DNA from: Candidatus Nitrosopumilus sp.
GTDB lineage: Archaea > Thermoproteota > Nitrososphaeria > Nitrososphaerales > Nitrosopumilaceae
DNA length: 19,064 nt
Direction of reading: 5' to 3'
NCBI GenBank assembly: GCA_029860565.1
Contig: JAOUAY010000009.1
Location: 1 to 19,064 of the forward strand
The first letter of the stretch is position 1; each line of letters starts with the position of its first letter. A model generated the notes under the pieces. It had not been told where the DNA came from, made no database searches, and was given only the letters and a program-made list of their open reading frames with translations. The position numbers were made by a program, and so were the translations under genes. Shown piece by piece: positions 1 through 6,527 of the stretch.

Positions 1-2
1 TA

Positions 3-47
3 GATATGGCAGAAAAAGAATATCATCGATTGTTTACTTCATTGTAA
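3..47 (+). CDS. possible 3' end of a gene cut by the window start
   Basis: The frame is open from the first bases and ends at a TAA at 45-47, giving the C-terminal residues DMAEKEYHRLFTSL. A run of six T follows at 60-65, which would suit an archaeal transcription terminator for a plus-strand gene ending here. Fourteen residues are too few to identify a family, and an open stretch this short could arise by chance. It would converge with the minus-strand rps4 across a long AT-rich gap. Confidence 0.25.
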   Translation, partial: DMAEKEYHRLFTSL

Positions 48-341
48 CTAATCTTGCTATTTTTTAGGATAATCTTACTCTGATTATTTTCTAAGATCTG
101 TATAGTTTGATAGTAGTTTATTGGAATGATCTTTGAATTATCCCCTTTATTCTTTAACTGTTTTTTGATTTTTTAAATTTTATTATTATTCAATTATGCC
201 TAATTACTATTTTTTAGAATTGTCTGTATTTATGATGTTCTATTCTTTTTAATTTTTTTACAATTAATACTGTACTCTAAACAATAATAAATAGTTGAAT
301 ACATAATAATTGAGACTATTACTAATAATCTATTTTTTTAA
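48..341. other. AT-rich intergenic gap downstream of rps4
   Basis: No reading frame of note, tRNA or clear hairpin was seen here. The stretch is extremely A/T rich with several T runs on the plus strand (60-65, 247-261 and 330-338). These could help terminate plus-strand transcription arriving from the left edge. I see no T-tract in the orientation expected to end the minus-strand ribosomal-protein transcript. Confidence 0.6.
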
Positions 342-986
342 TTATTCTGTTGAAGAACTTTTAGCTTTTGGTGTTTCTTCAGCAGCAGCTTTTGGTGTTT
401 CTTCAGCAGCAGCTTTTGGTGTTTCTTCAGCAGCAGCTTTTGGTGTTTCTTCAGCAGCAGCCTCAATGACTGGTTCTTCTGCTTTAGTTTTTTCTAACAT
501 TTCTGGAATTTTCGATTCCGGTGTAAAATGAATACCGTCCTCTTCTTCAACTTTGACTGTATATGATGGAATGTCTATTTTTCTATCGCCAATCATGATG
601 TGACCATGAATTACTGCTTGTCTTGCTTGATATGGTGTTTTAAATCCAAGTTTTTTTGTAACGATACTTTGCAATCTTCGTGAAAGTAAATCATCTGCAT
701 TTAGATTAAGTACGTCATCCAACGTTGCCTCTGGACTTACTAAACCAATTCGTGCAAGAGACTTCATTAAGATTGGTTCTTTCTCTTCTCTAACTTCTTG
801 TCTTAATGCAAGTAATGATCTAGCTTGATGTCTTACACGTGATAATTCTGTATGTGCTTTCCATAATTCTCTTTTAGTTCTTAACCCAAATGTACCGAGA
901 GTTTTCAACTCTTCCATTTTTAATTCATAATTAAGAGGTCTCTTTGGTTTTTTCCAGACTCTACGTGAGTATTTTGGATCTCCCAT
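342..986 (-). CDS. rps4: 30S ribosomal protein S4, with a tandem-repeat C-terminal tail
   Basis: This is archaeal ribosomal protein S4 (uS4), a primary 16S rRNA binder needed for small-subunit assembly and decoding accuracy. The 214-aa product starts MGDPKYSRRVWKKPKRP, a typical archaeal uS4 N-terminus. The S4 RNA-binding domain spans about residues 102-146 (LSRRLQSIVTKKLGF through QAVIHGHIMIGDRKI). The core ends near residue 170. It is followed by an Ala/Glu/Lys-rich tail containing four exact AAAEETPK copies (about 177-208) and then KSSSTE. The tail lies beyond the conserved fold and makes the protein longer than typical archaeal S4. The gene lies 9 nt downstream of rps13 on the same strand and is surely co-transcribed with it. 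No S11 or RNA polymerase subunit gene follows, unlike the longer S13-S4-S11 cluster common in archaea. Confidence 0.96.
   Translation of the reverse strand: MGDPKYSRRVWKKPKRPLNYELKMEELKTLGTFGLRTKRELWKAHTELSRVRHQARSLLALRQEVREEKEPILMKSLARIGLVSPEATLDDVLNLNADDLLSRRLQSIVTKKLGFKTPYQARQAVIHGHIMIGDRKIDIPSYTVKVEEEDGIHFTPESKIPEMLEKTKAEEPVIEAAAEETPKAAAEETPKAAAEETPKAAAEETPKAKSSSTE
364..459. repeat. perfect 24-bp x 4 tandem repeat inside rps4
   Basis: Four identical 24-bp units run head to tail (364-387, 388-411, 412-435, 436-459). Read on the minus strand they encode AAAEETPK four times in the S4 tail. Synonymous positions are identical in all units, which points to recent slippage or unequal recombination rather than old selection for the peptide. 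There are no spacers, so it is not a CRISPR array. Confidence 0.97.
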
Positions 987-995
987 TCAAAACAC

Positions 996-1562
996 CTATT
1001 TTTTCTCCTCGGCTGCTGTATCGGCTGCTGGAGCTGCTGCTGGAGCTGCTGCTGGAGCTGCTGCTGGATCTGCTGCTGGAGCACCTGCACTTCCTTTCTT
1101 AACTGGTGCTGCCATTCCACCTTTAGCGACTCCTACTGCTCCACCTTTTCTACCTGAAGTTCTAGTTCTTTGCCCTCTAACTTTAAGACCACTCATGTGA
1201 CGATAACCTCTCCAACTAGCAGCAACCCTTTCTCTTTCAATATCATTTCTTAATGTGAATGGTATGTCTGATGTTAACAAATGTAAATCTGCTCCAGTTT
1301 CAATATCTTTTCTTCTATTAAGAAACCAAATTGGGAATTTTGCGCTAATTGGATCTAAGATTAATTTTTCAATTGCTTGCACATTGTCTTCAGTTAGGTT
1401 GCCAATATTGGAATTTATGTTAATTTTAAGGGTGTCAAGAATTGCAGTAGCAAAACTATAACCAATGCCCTTGATTTGGGTTAATCCTACTACTATTTTC
1501 TTCTCTCCTAGGATATCATTTCCTACAATTCTAACAATATGTCTGTATTCTTGGGTGCTCAA
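996..1562 (-). CDS. rps13: 30S ribosomal protein S13, with an Ala/Pro-rich tail
   Basis: This is archaeal ribosomal protein S13 (uS13), which contacts the 16S rRNA head and takes part in the inter-subunit bridge and P-site tRNA contact. The 188-aa product has the family start (YRHIVRIVGNDILGEKKIV), the KGIGYSFATAI helix-hairpin-helix region near residues 31-41, and the conserved basic C-terminal segment ASWRGYRHMSGLKVRGQRTR (about 115-134). After residue 150 a low-complexity tail follows, with PAAAPAAAPAAAP-type repeats ending DTAAEEKK. The only plausible start in frame is a TTG at 1562, since an in-frame stop lies a few codons upstream. An A/T-rich segment about 27-32 bp upstream could be the promoter of a leaderless message. 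The gene is first of the rps13-rps4 pair. Confidence 0.96.
   Translation of the reverse strand: MSTQEYRHIVRIVGNDILGEKKIVVGLTQIKGIGYSFATAILDTLKININSNIGNLTEDNVQAIEKLILDPISAKFPIWFLNRRKDIETGADLHLLTSDIPFTLRNDIERERVAASWRGYRHMSGLKVRGQRTRTSGRKGGAVGVAKGGMAAPVKKGSAGAPAADPAAAPAAAPAAAPAADTAAEEKK
1024..1080. repeat. low-complexity GCT/GGA repeats in rps13 tail
   Basis: A roughly 12-bp unit built from gctgctgctgga is repeated about four to five times with small changes (one copy reads gga-tct). On the minus strand it encodes the Ala/Pro/Asp tail of S13. The same type of Ala-rich extension occurs in the neighbouring rps4. Confidence 0.85.
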
Positions 1563-1674
1563 GTATTCACAAATTCAAGGAATCCCAGATAAAAACCATA
1601 CTGGGCATCAAATTAGATGATTTTTGAAATTTTCTTTTATTATAATTTTATCTTTTATGCACTTTTGAACTAAA

Positions 1675-1827
1675 TTATCTAAAGTCTTCATCATTAGTCC
1701 AGTCGTTACCTTGAACATTCCATTGATTACATTTACAGCATTTTTTGACTCCTCGTTGAGCATCTATATCTACACAAAAGCAGTGTATTCCTTTCCCAGT
1801 TGGATCTTGACTACAAAGTTTTTGCAT
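1675..1827 (-). CDS. small cysteine-rich protein, probably metal-binding
   Basis: A 50-residue reading frame starts at ATG (1825-1827) and ends at TAA (1675-1677). It contains six cysteines: C5, an HCFC cluster (H15, C16, C18) and a CCKC cluster (C30, C31, C33). It ends in an acidic, Trp-containing tail (QWNVQGNDWTNDEDFR). The clustered CxC/CCxC pairs about 12 residues apart look like a zinc or other metal site. The frame occupies an otherwise unexplained 350-bp gap, has normal amino-acid composition, and is divergent from the next gene. A TATA-like stretch (taagataatta on the minus strand, near 1848-1858) sits at about -27, as expected for a leaderless message. I do not recognise a named family; coding status is inferred from composition and context. 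Confidence 0.6.
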   Translation of the reverse strand: MQKLCSQDPTGKGIHCFCVDIDAQRGVKKCCKCNQWNVQGNDWTNDEDFR

Positions 1828-1914
1828 GATTTTATCGATGTCTTTTTCTTAATTATCTTATTGGAGCGATTTATTCAAAAAGTTATAACTTTCTAAATTT
1901 ATTATTTTGTAGGA

Positions 1915-2226
1915 ATGGATGAAACCTTTGATAGAGAAAAAATCGTAGATTGCATGTTTGATCCTATCACTTCTTCTATTTTGGCAGAACTAGAGGATGG
2001 TGAAAAAGAATGTTCATTTTTAGCCCAACAATCATCCATTTCTGAATTAGAAGTTCTTGAGAGGCTTTCATATTTGATTGAGCATGGATTCATTTCTAAA
2101 AACTCTAATGATGGAAAATGTTTACTTTCTGCAAATTCTGATAAACTTACAAGTATAGTTGAAAATAGCGATAATTTTGATACAGCCATTAGTGAACTAG
2201 AAAAAATGGATAGCTACCTAAACTGA
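1915..2226 (+). CDS. small winged-helix-like protein of unknown function
   Basis: The 103-aa product is acidic. Residues about 10-66 read like a winged helix-turn-helix of the ArsR/MarR sort: MFDPITSSILAELEDG, then a helix pair (SFLAQQSSISELEVLERLSYLIEHGFI), then a short wing region (SKNSNDGKCLLSA). The phrase LSYLIEHGFISK resembles the end of a recognition helix leading into a wing. The C-terminal 35 residues are predicted helical (VENSDNFDTAISELEKMDSYLN). It starts at ATG 1915, and its last nine bases overlap the convergent downstream gene. It faces the 50-aa Cys-rich gene divergently, so it could regulate that gene, but nothing in the sequence proves DNA binding. Exact function unknown. 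Confidence 0.7.
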   Translation: MDETFDREKIVDCMFDPITSSILAELEDGEKECSFLAQQSSISELEVLERLSYLIEHGFISKNSNDGKCLLSANSDKLTSIVENSDNFDTAISELEKMDSYLN

Positions 2227-2724
2227 TCTCTTCCTATTTTTAATTCCGTATATTCCAATTACAACTAATCCTATCATGCCAATGAGAAGTGTAGATGTGG
2301 AGATGATTGAAATAATATTTTTTTTGTTTCCATCAGGAAGTGGCCCAATTGCTCCTGTAACATAAATTCCTTCATCATTGGAACTCTGAATTACTAATTG
2401 GTAAGTTCCAGTTTCCAACACATCAAATTTTTCTTCGATGGTATCATCATTTACTTCTTGAAAAATTATTTCAATGTCTGACGGATCTAATATTTTGATG
2501 GATATTGTATTTTCTTTAAATTCCATTACTTGAACTGCAAAAATCCCTATTGGGGTTTTCTCCATGTCAAAGTCTACTGAAATTGTAACTGTTTGTGTTG
2601 AACTTACTTCTCCGTTCCCTTGGTTTATCCCCTCCAAAGTCACTTGGTTTCCAACTATTGATACTACTAATCCTGTGACAATTAACAATCCCAAAATAAC
2701 AATAATTAATCCTGATTTTTGCAC
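2218..2724 (-). CDS. membrane-anchored extracytoplasmic protein, unknown function
   Basis: The 168-aa product has an N-terminal hydrophobic helix (about 4-24), a central extracytoplasmic beta-rich domain (about 30-132), a second transmembrane helix (about 137-160) and a short basic cytoplasmic end (KNRKRSV). The central part (IFAVQVMEFKENTISIKILDPSD, then DVLETGTYQLVIQSS) resembles emp24/GOLD-like or pre-peptidase-type beta sandwiches seen in many archaeal surface proteins, but I cannot assign a family. The start is a GTG at 2722-2724. It is transcribed away from the multicopper oxidase gene and shares that intergenic region with its candidate operator dyads, so co-regulation with metal handling is possible. 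Confidence 0.75.
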   Translation of the reverse strand: MQKSGLIIVILGLLIVTGLVVSIVGNQVTLEGINQGNGEVSSTQTVTISVDFDMEKTPIGIFAVQVMEFKENTISIKILDPSDIEIIFQEVNDDTIEEKFDVLETGTYQLVIQSSNDEGIYVTGAIGPLPDGNKKNIISIISTSTLLIGMIGLVVIGIYGIKNRKRSV

Positions 2725-2743
2725 AGATTAAGCCTGATTCTCT

Positions 2744-2804
2744 TTAGTTTAAACCTAATTTTTTTAAAATTTATTAGCCTTGTATAAAAAAATTAGATTA
2801 GGCT
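2744..2804. promoter_or_regulatory. candidate DtxR/IdeR-like metal-regulator operator dyads
   Basis: The divergent intergenic region between the GTG at 2724 (minus) and the oxidase gene carries TTAG/CTAA-type dyads. One is ttagtttaaacctaa at 2744-2758, with six of seven pairs complementary. Another is ttagattaggctaa at 2791-2804. The latter matches the first part of the published IdeR box TTAGGTTAGGCTAACCTAA at 13 of its first 14 positions. A half-like ttagcct lies at 2774-2780. The placement ahead of an oxidase-ZIP pair fits a metal-responsive repressor of the DtxR family, which archaea do have. Binding is inferred, not shown. Confidence 0.4.
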
Positions 2805-2882
2805 AAAAAAGTTAGCTTGGGGTAAATTTAAATTAAGAATTTCATTTTTCTGTGTATCCTGAAAATTAATCGTTCTATTACT

Positions 2883-3914
2883 ATGATTTTATTGATTTCA
2901 TTAGTAATTGGATTTTCTGTAATTGCCCTTTTTCCAACTTTTTCTGATGCTCAATCTGAACCAAAAACATTTGTAACTCATTCAGGAGCCGTCGTACAAA
3001 CATCTGGAGAAATTATTGATCCGCTGTATGCTGTATCAACTGTAGACTTTGATCCAATGGAATACTTACGAAATTTCAACTATGGTCAGGTTTCGGAATT
3101 ACCTGATGGTACTGTCGTAAGAGAATTTACCATTATCGCTGAAGATGATAAAATCATGGAGGTTTCACCTGGTGTGTTTTACAATGTTTGGACTTTTAAT
3201 GGGACAGTTCCTGGTCCCACTATTAGAGCTACAGAAGGAGATCTACTTAGAATTAATTTTATCAATAATGGTTCCAAAGAACACACAATGCATTTTCATG
3301 GGATTCATCCAGCTGAAATGGATGGAGTTTTTGAACCTGTAGGAGGTAATGGCGGACGATTTCTATATGAATTTGAGGCTGGCCCTGTAGGTGTTCACCC
3401 TTATCATTGTCATGTAATGCCACTTGAAGAACATATTGTCCATGGTCTCTATGGTGTATTCATTGTTGATCCAAAAGAAGAACGTCAACCGGCTGATGAA
3501 ATGATCATGGTCTTAAATGGTTTAGATACTGATTTTGACACTGAAAATAATTTTTACGCTGCAAATACTATTCCTTTCTACTACCAACATCATCCAATCC
3601 AAATTAACACCAATGAATTAATCCGAGTTTATGTAGTCAACATGGTAGAATTTGATCCAATAAATAATTTTCATCTTCATGGTAATTTGTACAAATATTA
3701 TCCCACAGGAACTGATCTTGTTCCATCATTTTACACCGATATGATTACCTTATCTCAAACTGAGCGTGGGATAATGGAATTTGAATATAATTATCCTGGG
3801 AAATATCTCTTCCATGCTCACAAAGTAGAATTTTCAGAAAAAGGATGGGTTGGAATATTCCTTGTAAGTGAGAATAGTAAAAAAAATACACAGGAGTTAG
3901 TTCGTGGAACTTAA
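2883..3914 (+). CDS. two-domain multicopper oxidase (type 1 copper in domain 1)
   Basis: This is an extracytoplasmic two-domain multicopper oxidase. The family couples one-electron oxidation of substrates or metal ions to reduction of O2. The 343-aa product has a signal peptide (about 1-23, ending FSDAQ). Cupredoxin domain 1 contains H134, the HFH pair (137, 139), H175-C176-H177 and H184. Domain 2 contains HLH (264, 266) and HAH (311, 313) but no Cys. The four HxH pairs are the trinuclear-cluster ligands, and the only type 1 site is in domain 1 (H134, C176, H184), a type C-like arrangement. The residue at the usual axial Met position is Leu189. HxH pairs at all four positions argue against a true NirK nitrite reductase. 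The ATG start gives a signal peptide without basic residues; an upstream in-frame CTG at 2859 would add LKINRSIT. It overlaps the ZIP gene by 11 nt. Confidence 0.9.
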   Translation: MILLISLVIGFSVIALFPTFSDAQSEPKTFVTHSGAVVQTSGEIIDPLYAVSTVDFDPMEYLRNFNYGQVSELPDGTVVREFTIIAEDDKIMEVSPGVFYNVWTFNGTVPGPTIRATEGDLLRINFINNGSKEHTMHFHGIHPAEMDGVFEPVGGNGGRFLYEFEAGPVGVHPYHCHVMPLEEHIVHGLYGVFIVDPKEERQPADEMIMVLNGLDTDFDTENNFYAANTIPFYYQHHPIQINTNELIRVYVVNMVEFDPINNFHLHGNLYKYYPTGTDLVPSFYTDMITLSQTERGIMEFEYNYPGKYLFHAHKVEFSEKGWVGIFLVSENSKKNTQELVRGT

Positions 3915-5082
3915 TAATACTTCATCCAAATGGAAAGTTATTGCTAGTGGGATAATCCCATTTGTTTTCATTATTCTAATGATGGTCTACATTTTTGGTC
4001 CAGGGGCCGATTTGTTAGATTTTGGAGTTGCTCTACCTGAAATTACTATTGAAAAAGTGGATTTTGTTGATTCCGAAATTCAAGCTACTGTTAGAAACAC
4101 TGGTCCAATTCCTATTGAAGTAGTTATGGCTGATGTAAATGATCGAATTCAACCAGCTGCTGTGGAACCTGATCGATTTTTAGAAAGATTTGAAACTACT
4201 TTAGTTAGAATTCCATTTGAGTGGAATGAAGCCGAACCATACACTATTGGAATTACTATTGAAGATGGGACTAGATTTGAAAAAAAAATTGAAGCCGCCG
4301 CTCCTGCATTAGAGTTAACTTTTGATCTTGCAATATTTTTTGCAATAATTGGAACATACGTTGGAATTATTCCTGTAATGATTGGCCTATTGTGGCTTCC
4401 CTTTATCAAAAAGATTAGTAAGCAAAAATATCATTTCTTTTTGGCATTGACTGCTGGATTGTTGCTTTTCTTAGCAATTGATTCTATTGAAGAAGCCGTG
4501 GAAATCTCTGATGAGAGTTTAGCTGATAGTTTCAATGGGACTTTACTTGTGTCAACAGCTGTAGTGTTGTCTTTTCTTGGACTATATTATTCTGGAAACA
4601 AGCTAGTCAAATTAGCTGATTCTTCAAAACTCACAAAACCTGTTATGATTGCATTGATGATTTCTATCGGAATTGGATTGCATAATTTTGGTGAAGGACT
4701 TGCCATTGGTGCAGCTGTTGGGATGGGGTCTGTTGCATTTAGTACTTTTCTAATTGTAGGATTTGCTTTGCATAATACTACTGAAGGGATTGCTATTGCA
4801 GCTCCAATGTCCAGAGGAAAATTAATGCTTGGAAAACTAGCAGCGATGGGGTTAATTGCTGGCAGTCCTGCCATTTTTGGTGCATGGATAGGCGGTTTTG
4901 TATATTCTCCATTCACATCAGTAATCTTTCTTGCAATTGGAGCAGGTGCCATTTTTCAAGTGATTGTTGTTATACTGAAGTGGATTCAAGAGGAAAGCGA
5001 CAAAAATCTCTCTAGTTTAGCTGTAATATCTGGTTTTGCAGCAGGTATGTTGGTGATGTATTTGACAAGTATCTTGATTTAA
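3904..5082 (+). CDS. ZIP-family metal permease with N-terminal extracytoplasmic domain
   Basis: This is a ZIP (Zrt/Irt-like) transporter that likely imports Zn2+, Fe2+ or another divalent metal across the cytoplasmic membrane. The 392-aa protein begins with a membrane helix (about 14-32). An approximately 95-residue beta-rich segment follows (about 41-135, CARDB/Ig-like in look: EIQATVRNTGPIPIEVVMADV). The rest is the multi-helix ZIP core. The two signature metal motifs are present: HNFGEG (H260, N261, E264) and HNTTEG (H290, N291, E294). The start is GTG at 3904, inside the last codons of the multicopper oxidase, so the two are translationally coupled. Ordinary ZIPs lack this leading domain; it would face outside beside the secreted oxidase. 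The stop overlaps that of the convergent CDF gene by 4 nt. Confidence 0.9.
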   Translation: MELNNTSSKWKVIASGIIPFVFIILMMVYIFGPGADLLDFGVALPEITIEKVDFVDSEIQATVRNTGPIPIEVVMADVNDRIQPAAVEPDRFLERFETTLVRIPFEWNEAEPYTIGITIEDGTRFEKKIEAAAPALELTFDLAIFFAIIGTYVGIIPVMIGLLWLPFIKKISKQKYHFFLALTAGLLLFLAIDSIEEAVEISDESLADSFNGTLLVSTAVVLSFLGLYYSGNKLVKLADSSKLTKPVMIALMISIGIGLHNFGEGLAIGAAVGMGSVAFSTFLIVGFALHNTTEGIAIAAPMSRGKLMLGKLAAMGLIAGSPAIFGAWIGGFVYSPFTSVIFLAIGAGAIFQVIVVILKWIQEESDKNLSSLAVISGFAAGMLVMYLTSILI

Positions 5083-6431
5083 TTTGGTTCTGGATGGATT
5101 GTAATTACCGAATTTTTAATTTCCGCTCTAATGATATGTTCAATCTCTGATGTCAAATCATGAACCTTTTCAATCGATAATTCCTTGTTAAATGAGCAAT
5201 CAATATCTATCTTGAGAATATTTTCAAATTTCAAAGATAATATGCGTCCTATTTTCTTGATTTCTGGATATTTTTCTAATATTGTTTTAATTTTTTCTTC
5301 AGTTTCAATATCTTCTATATTGAAATTTTCAGGAACTGTTACAAATGGTTCTAGATGGATTGTGGCATGCATAATGTTTGGTAATTGCTCTTGAATTTTT
5401 TCTTCAATTATTTCAGAAATTTTATGAGCCGATAAGAGATTAATCTCTCTATCCACCATTACGTGCAAATTACAATATGTGTTTCCTTTTGTTTTATGTG
5501 TAGTTACATTATGAACTCCCTTAACACCGTCAACACTTTTTGCAATCTCTAGGATTTTTGCATCTGGTGGTACGTCCTTCCAATTTGGCTCAAAATGGAT
5601 CGTTGTTGCTGCGTTAGATATTTTACTTTTTATGTTTTTCTCAACACTGACACTAATTTCATGAGCTTTTTCAAAACTAGTATCTCCTCTTAATGAGATA
5701 GTGACATCTGCAAAAATTGTATCTCCTGATTTCCTCATAAGTATTGGTCCTGCATTGATAACTCCTTCTGTTGATATTGAAATCTCTCTAACCTTTTTCA
5801 CCAGTTCTGGAGATATTATGTCTGTTAAATCTAATGCTGTTTTATAAACTAGTTTTACACTTAGTATTGCCAATAATCCTCCTAAAATTAACGCTGCAAC
5901 AAAATCTCCAAAGTACAATCCATATGAAACCAAAATGATTCCGATAATTGCAACTAATGTAGAACCAAGATCCATGAACGCATGATAAAAATCTGCTTTA
6001 AGAGTAGCACCTCCAATTTTTTTAATAGATTTTCTTAAGAGAATTATTCTGAAAAAATCAATTCCAATTGTATACAGTCCTCCAATTATTGCAAATAATC
6101 CTGGCAAAATACTTGGGGGTGGACTTTGTAATCTGTTTATGGATTCATAAATAAAAAAACAAGCAATCAAAAAAATTACTATTCCTCCAATTAATCCGCC
6201 TAATGATTCAATCTTCCCATGTCCATAGGTATGTTCAGCATCCGGTGGTTTGATTGCCCATCTTGCTGCTAAGAGTAAAACAAGAGTAACTACACTGTCT
6301 AACAATGCATGAATGCTATCAGTAATGAGTGCTAGACTGTTTGAGATTAGTCCAAAAATTAACTCCACTAAAAATGCTGAAAATATAGCTAAAAGTGAAA
6401 TCTGTAAGACTTTAGTTCTTTGAACAAACAT
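5079..6431 (-). CDS. CDF-family metal efflux transporter with three tandem C-terminal domains
   Basis: This is a cation diffusion facilitator exporting Zn2+, Co2+, Fe2+ or similar in exchange for protons. The 450-aa product has a six-helix membrane domain (about 1-205). The transport site residues are H41 and D45 in TM2 (ITDSIHALLD) and H150 and D154 in TM5 (ADFYHAFMD), the HD-HD arrangement typical of zinc-type CDFs. The TYGHGKIESLGG loop (69-80) is a family hallmark. The cytoplasmic part is unusual. It holds three successive domains of about 75-85 residues, each ending in a similar strand: TTIHFEPN at 276-283, ATIHLEPF at 356-363 and ITIHPEPN at 443-450. Most CDF proteins are about 300 aa with one such domain. 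Convergent with the ZIP importer, it pairs uptake with efflux. Confidence 0.93.
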   Translation of the reverse strand: MFVQRTKVLQISLLAIFSAFLVELIFGLISNSLALITDSIHALLDSVVTLVLLLAARWAIKPPDAEHTYGHGKIESLGGLIGGIVIFLIACFFIYESINRLQSPPPSILPGLFAIIGGLYTIGIDFFRIILLRKSIKKIGGATLKADFYHAFMDLGSTLVAIIGIILVSYGLYFGDFVAALILGGLLAILSVKLVYKTALDLTDIISPELVKKVREISISTEGVINAGPILMRKSGDTIFADVTISLRGDTSFEKAHEISVSVEKNIKSKISNAATTIHFEPNWKDVPPDAKILEIAKSVDGVKGVHNVTTHKTKGNTYCNLHVMVDREINLLSAHKISEIIEEKIQEQLPNIMHATIHLEPFVTVPENFNIEDIETEEKIKTILEKYPEIKKIGRILSLKFENILKIDIDCSFNKELSIEKVHDLTSEIEHIIRAEIKNSVITIHPEPN

Positions 6432-6527
6432 TTTCCTTCTTTTTTGATAATTTGAATCCCGTATTACAGTTTTCTAAGGGGGAATGATACGACAACATTA
6501 TTTGTGATAAGATTCGGTTTTAGGATC

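Noticed and set aside
364..459. Tandem repeat considered as a CRISPR array
   Set aside because: The units abut without spacers and are in frame inside rps4.
310..531. Plus-strand frame with FGVSSAAA repeats
   Set aside because: It is the antisense shadow of the repeated S4 tail; the minus strand encodes clear S4.
920..1120. Minus-strand Gln-rich frame
   Set aside because: It is an out-of-frame reading of the S13 tail repeats and overlaps both ribosomal genes.
1584..1604. cccag...ctggg inverted repeat upstream of rps13 considered as an autoregulatory hairpin
   Set aside because: Five-base arms with a large A/T-rich loop are weak, and the element probably lies upstream of the transcript start.
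2883..3914. Copper nitrite reductase (NirK) as the identity of the oxidase
   Set aside because: The HCH motif and the four HxH pairs supply a full trinuclear cluster, which NirK lacks; a laccase-like two-domain oxidase fits better.
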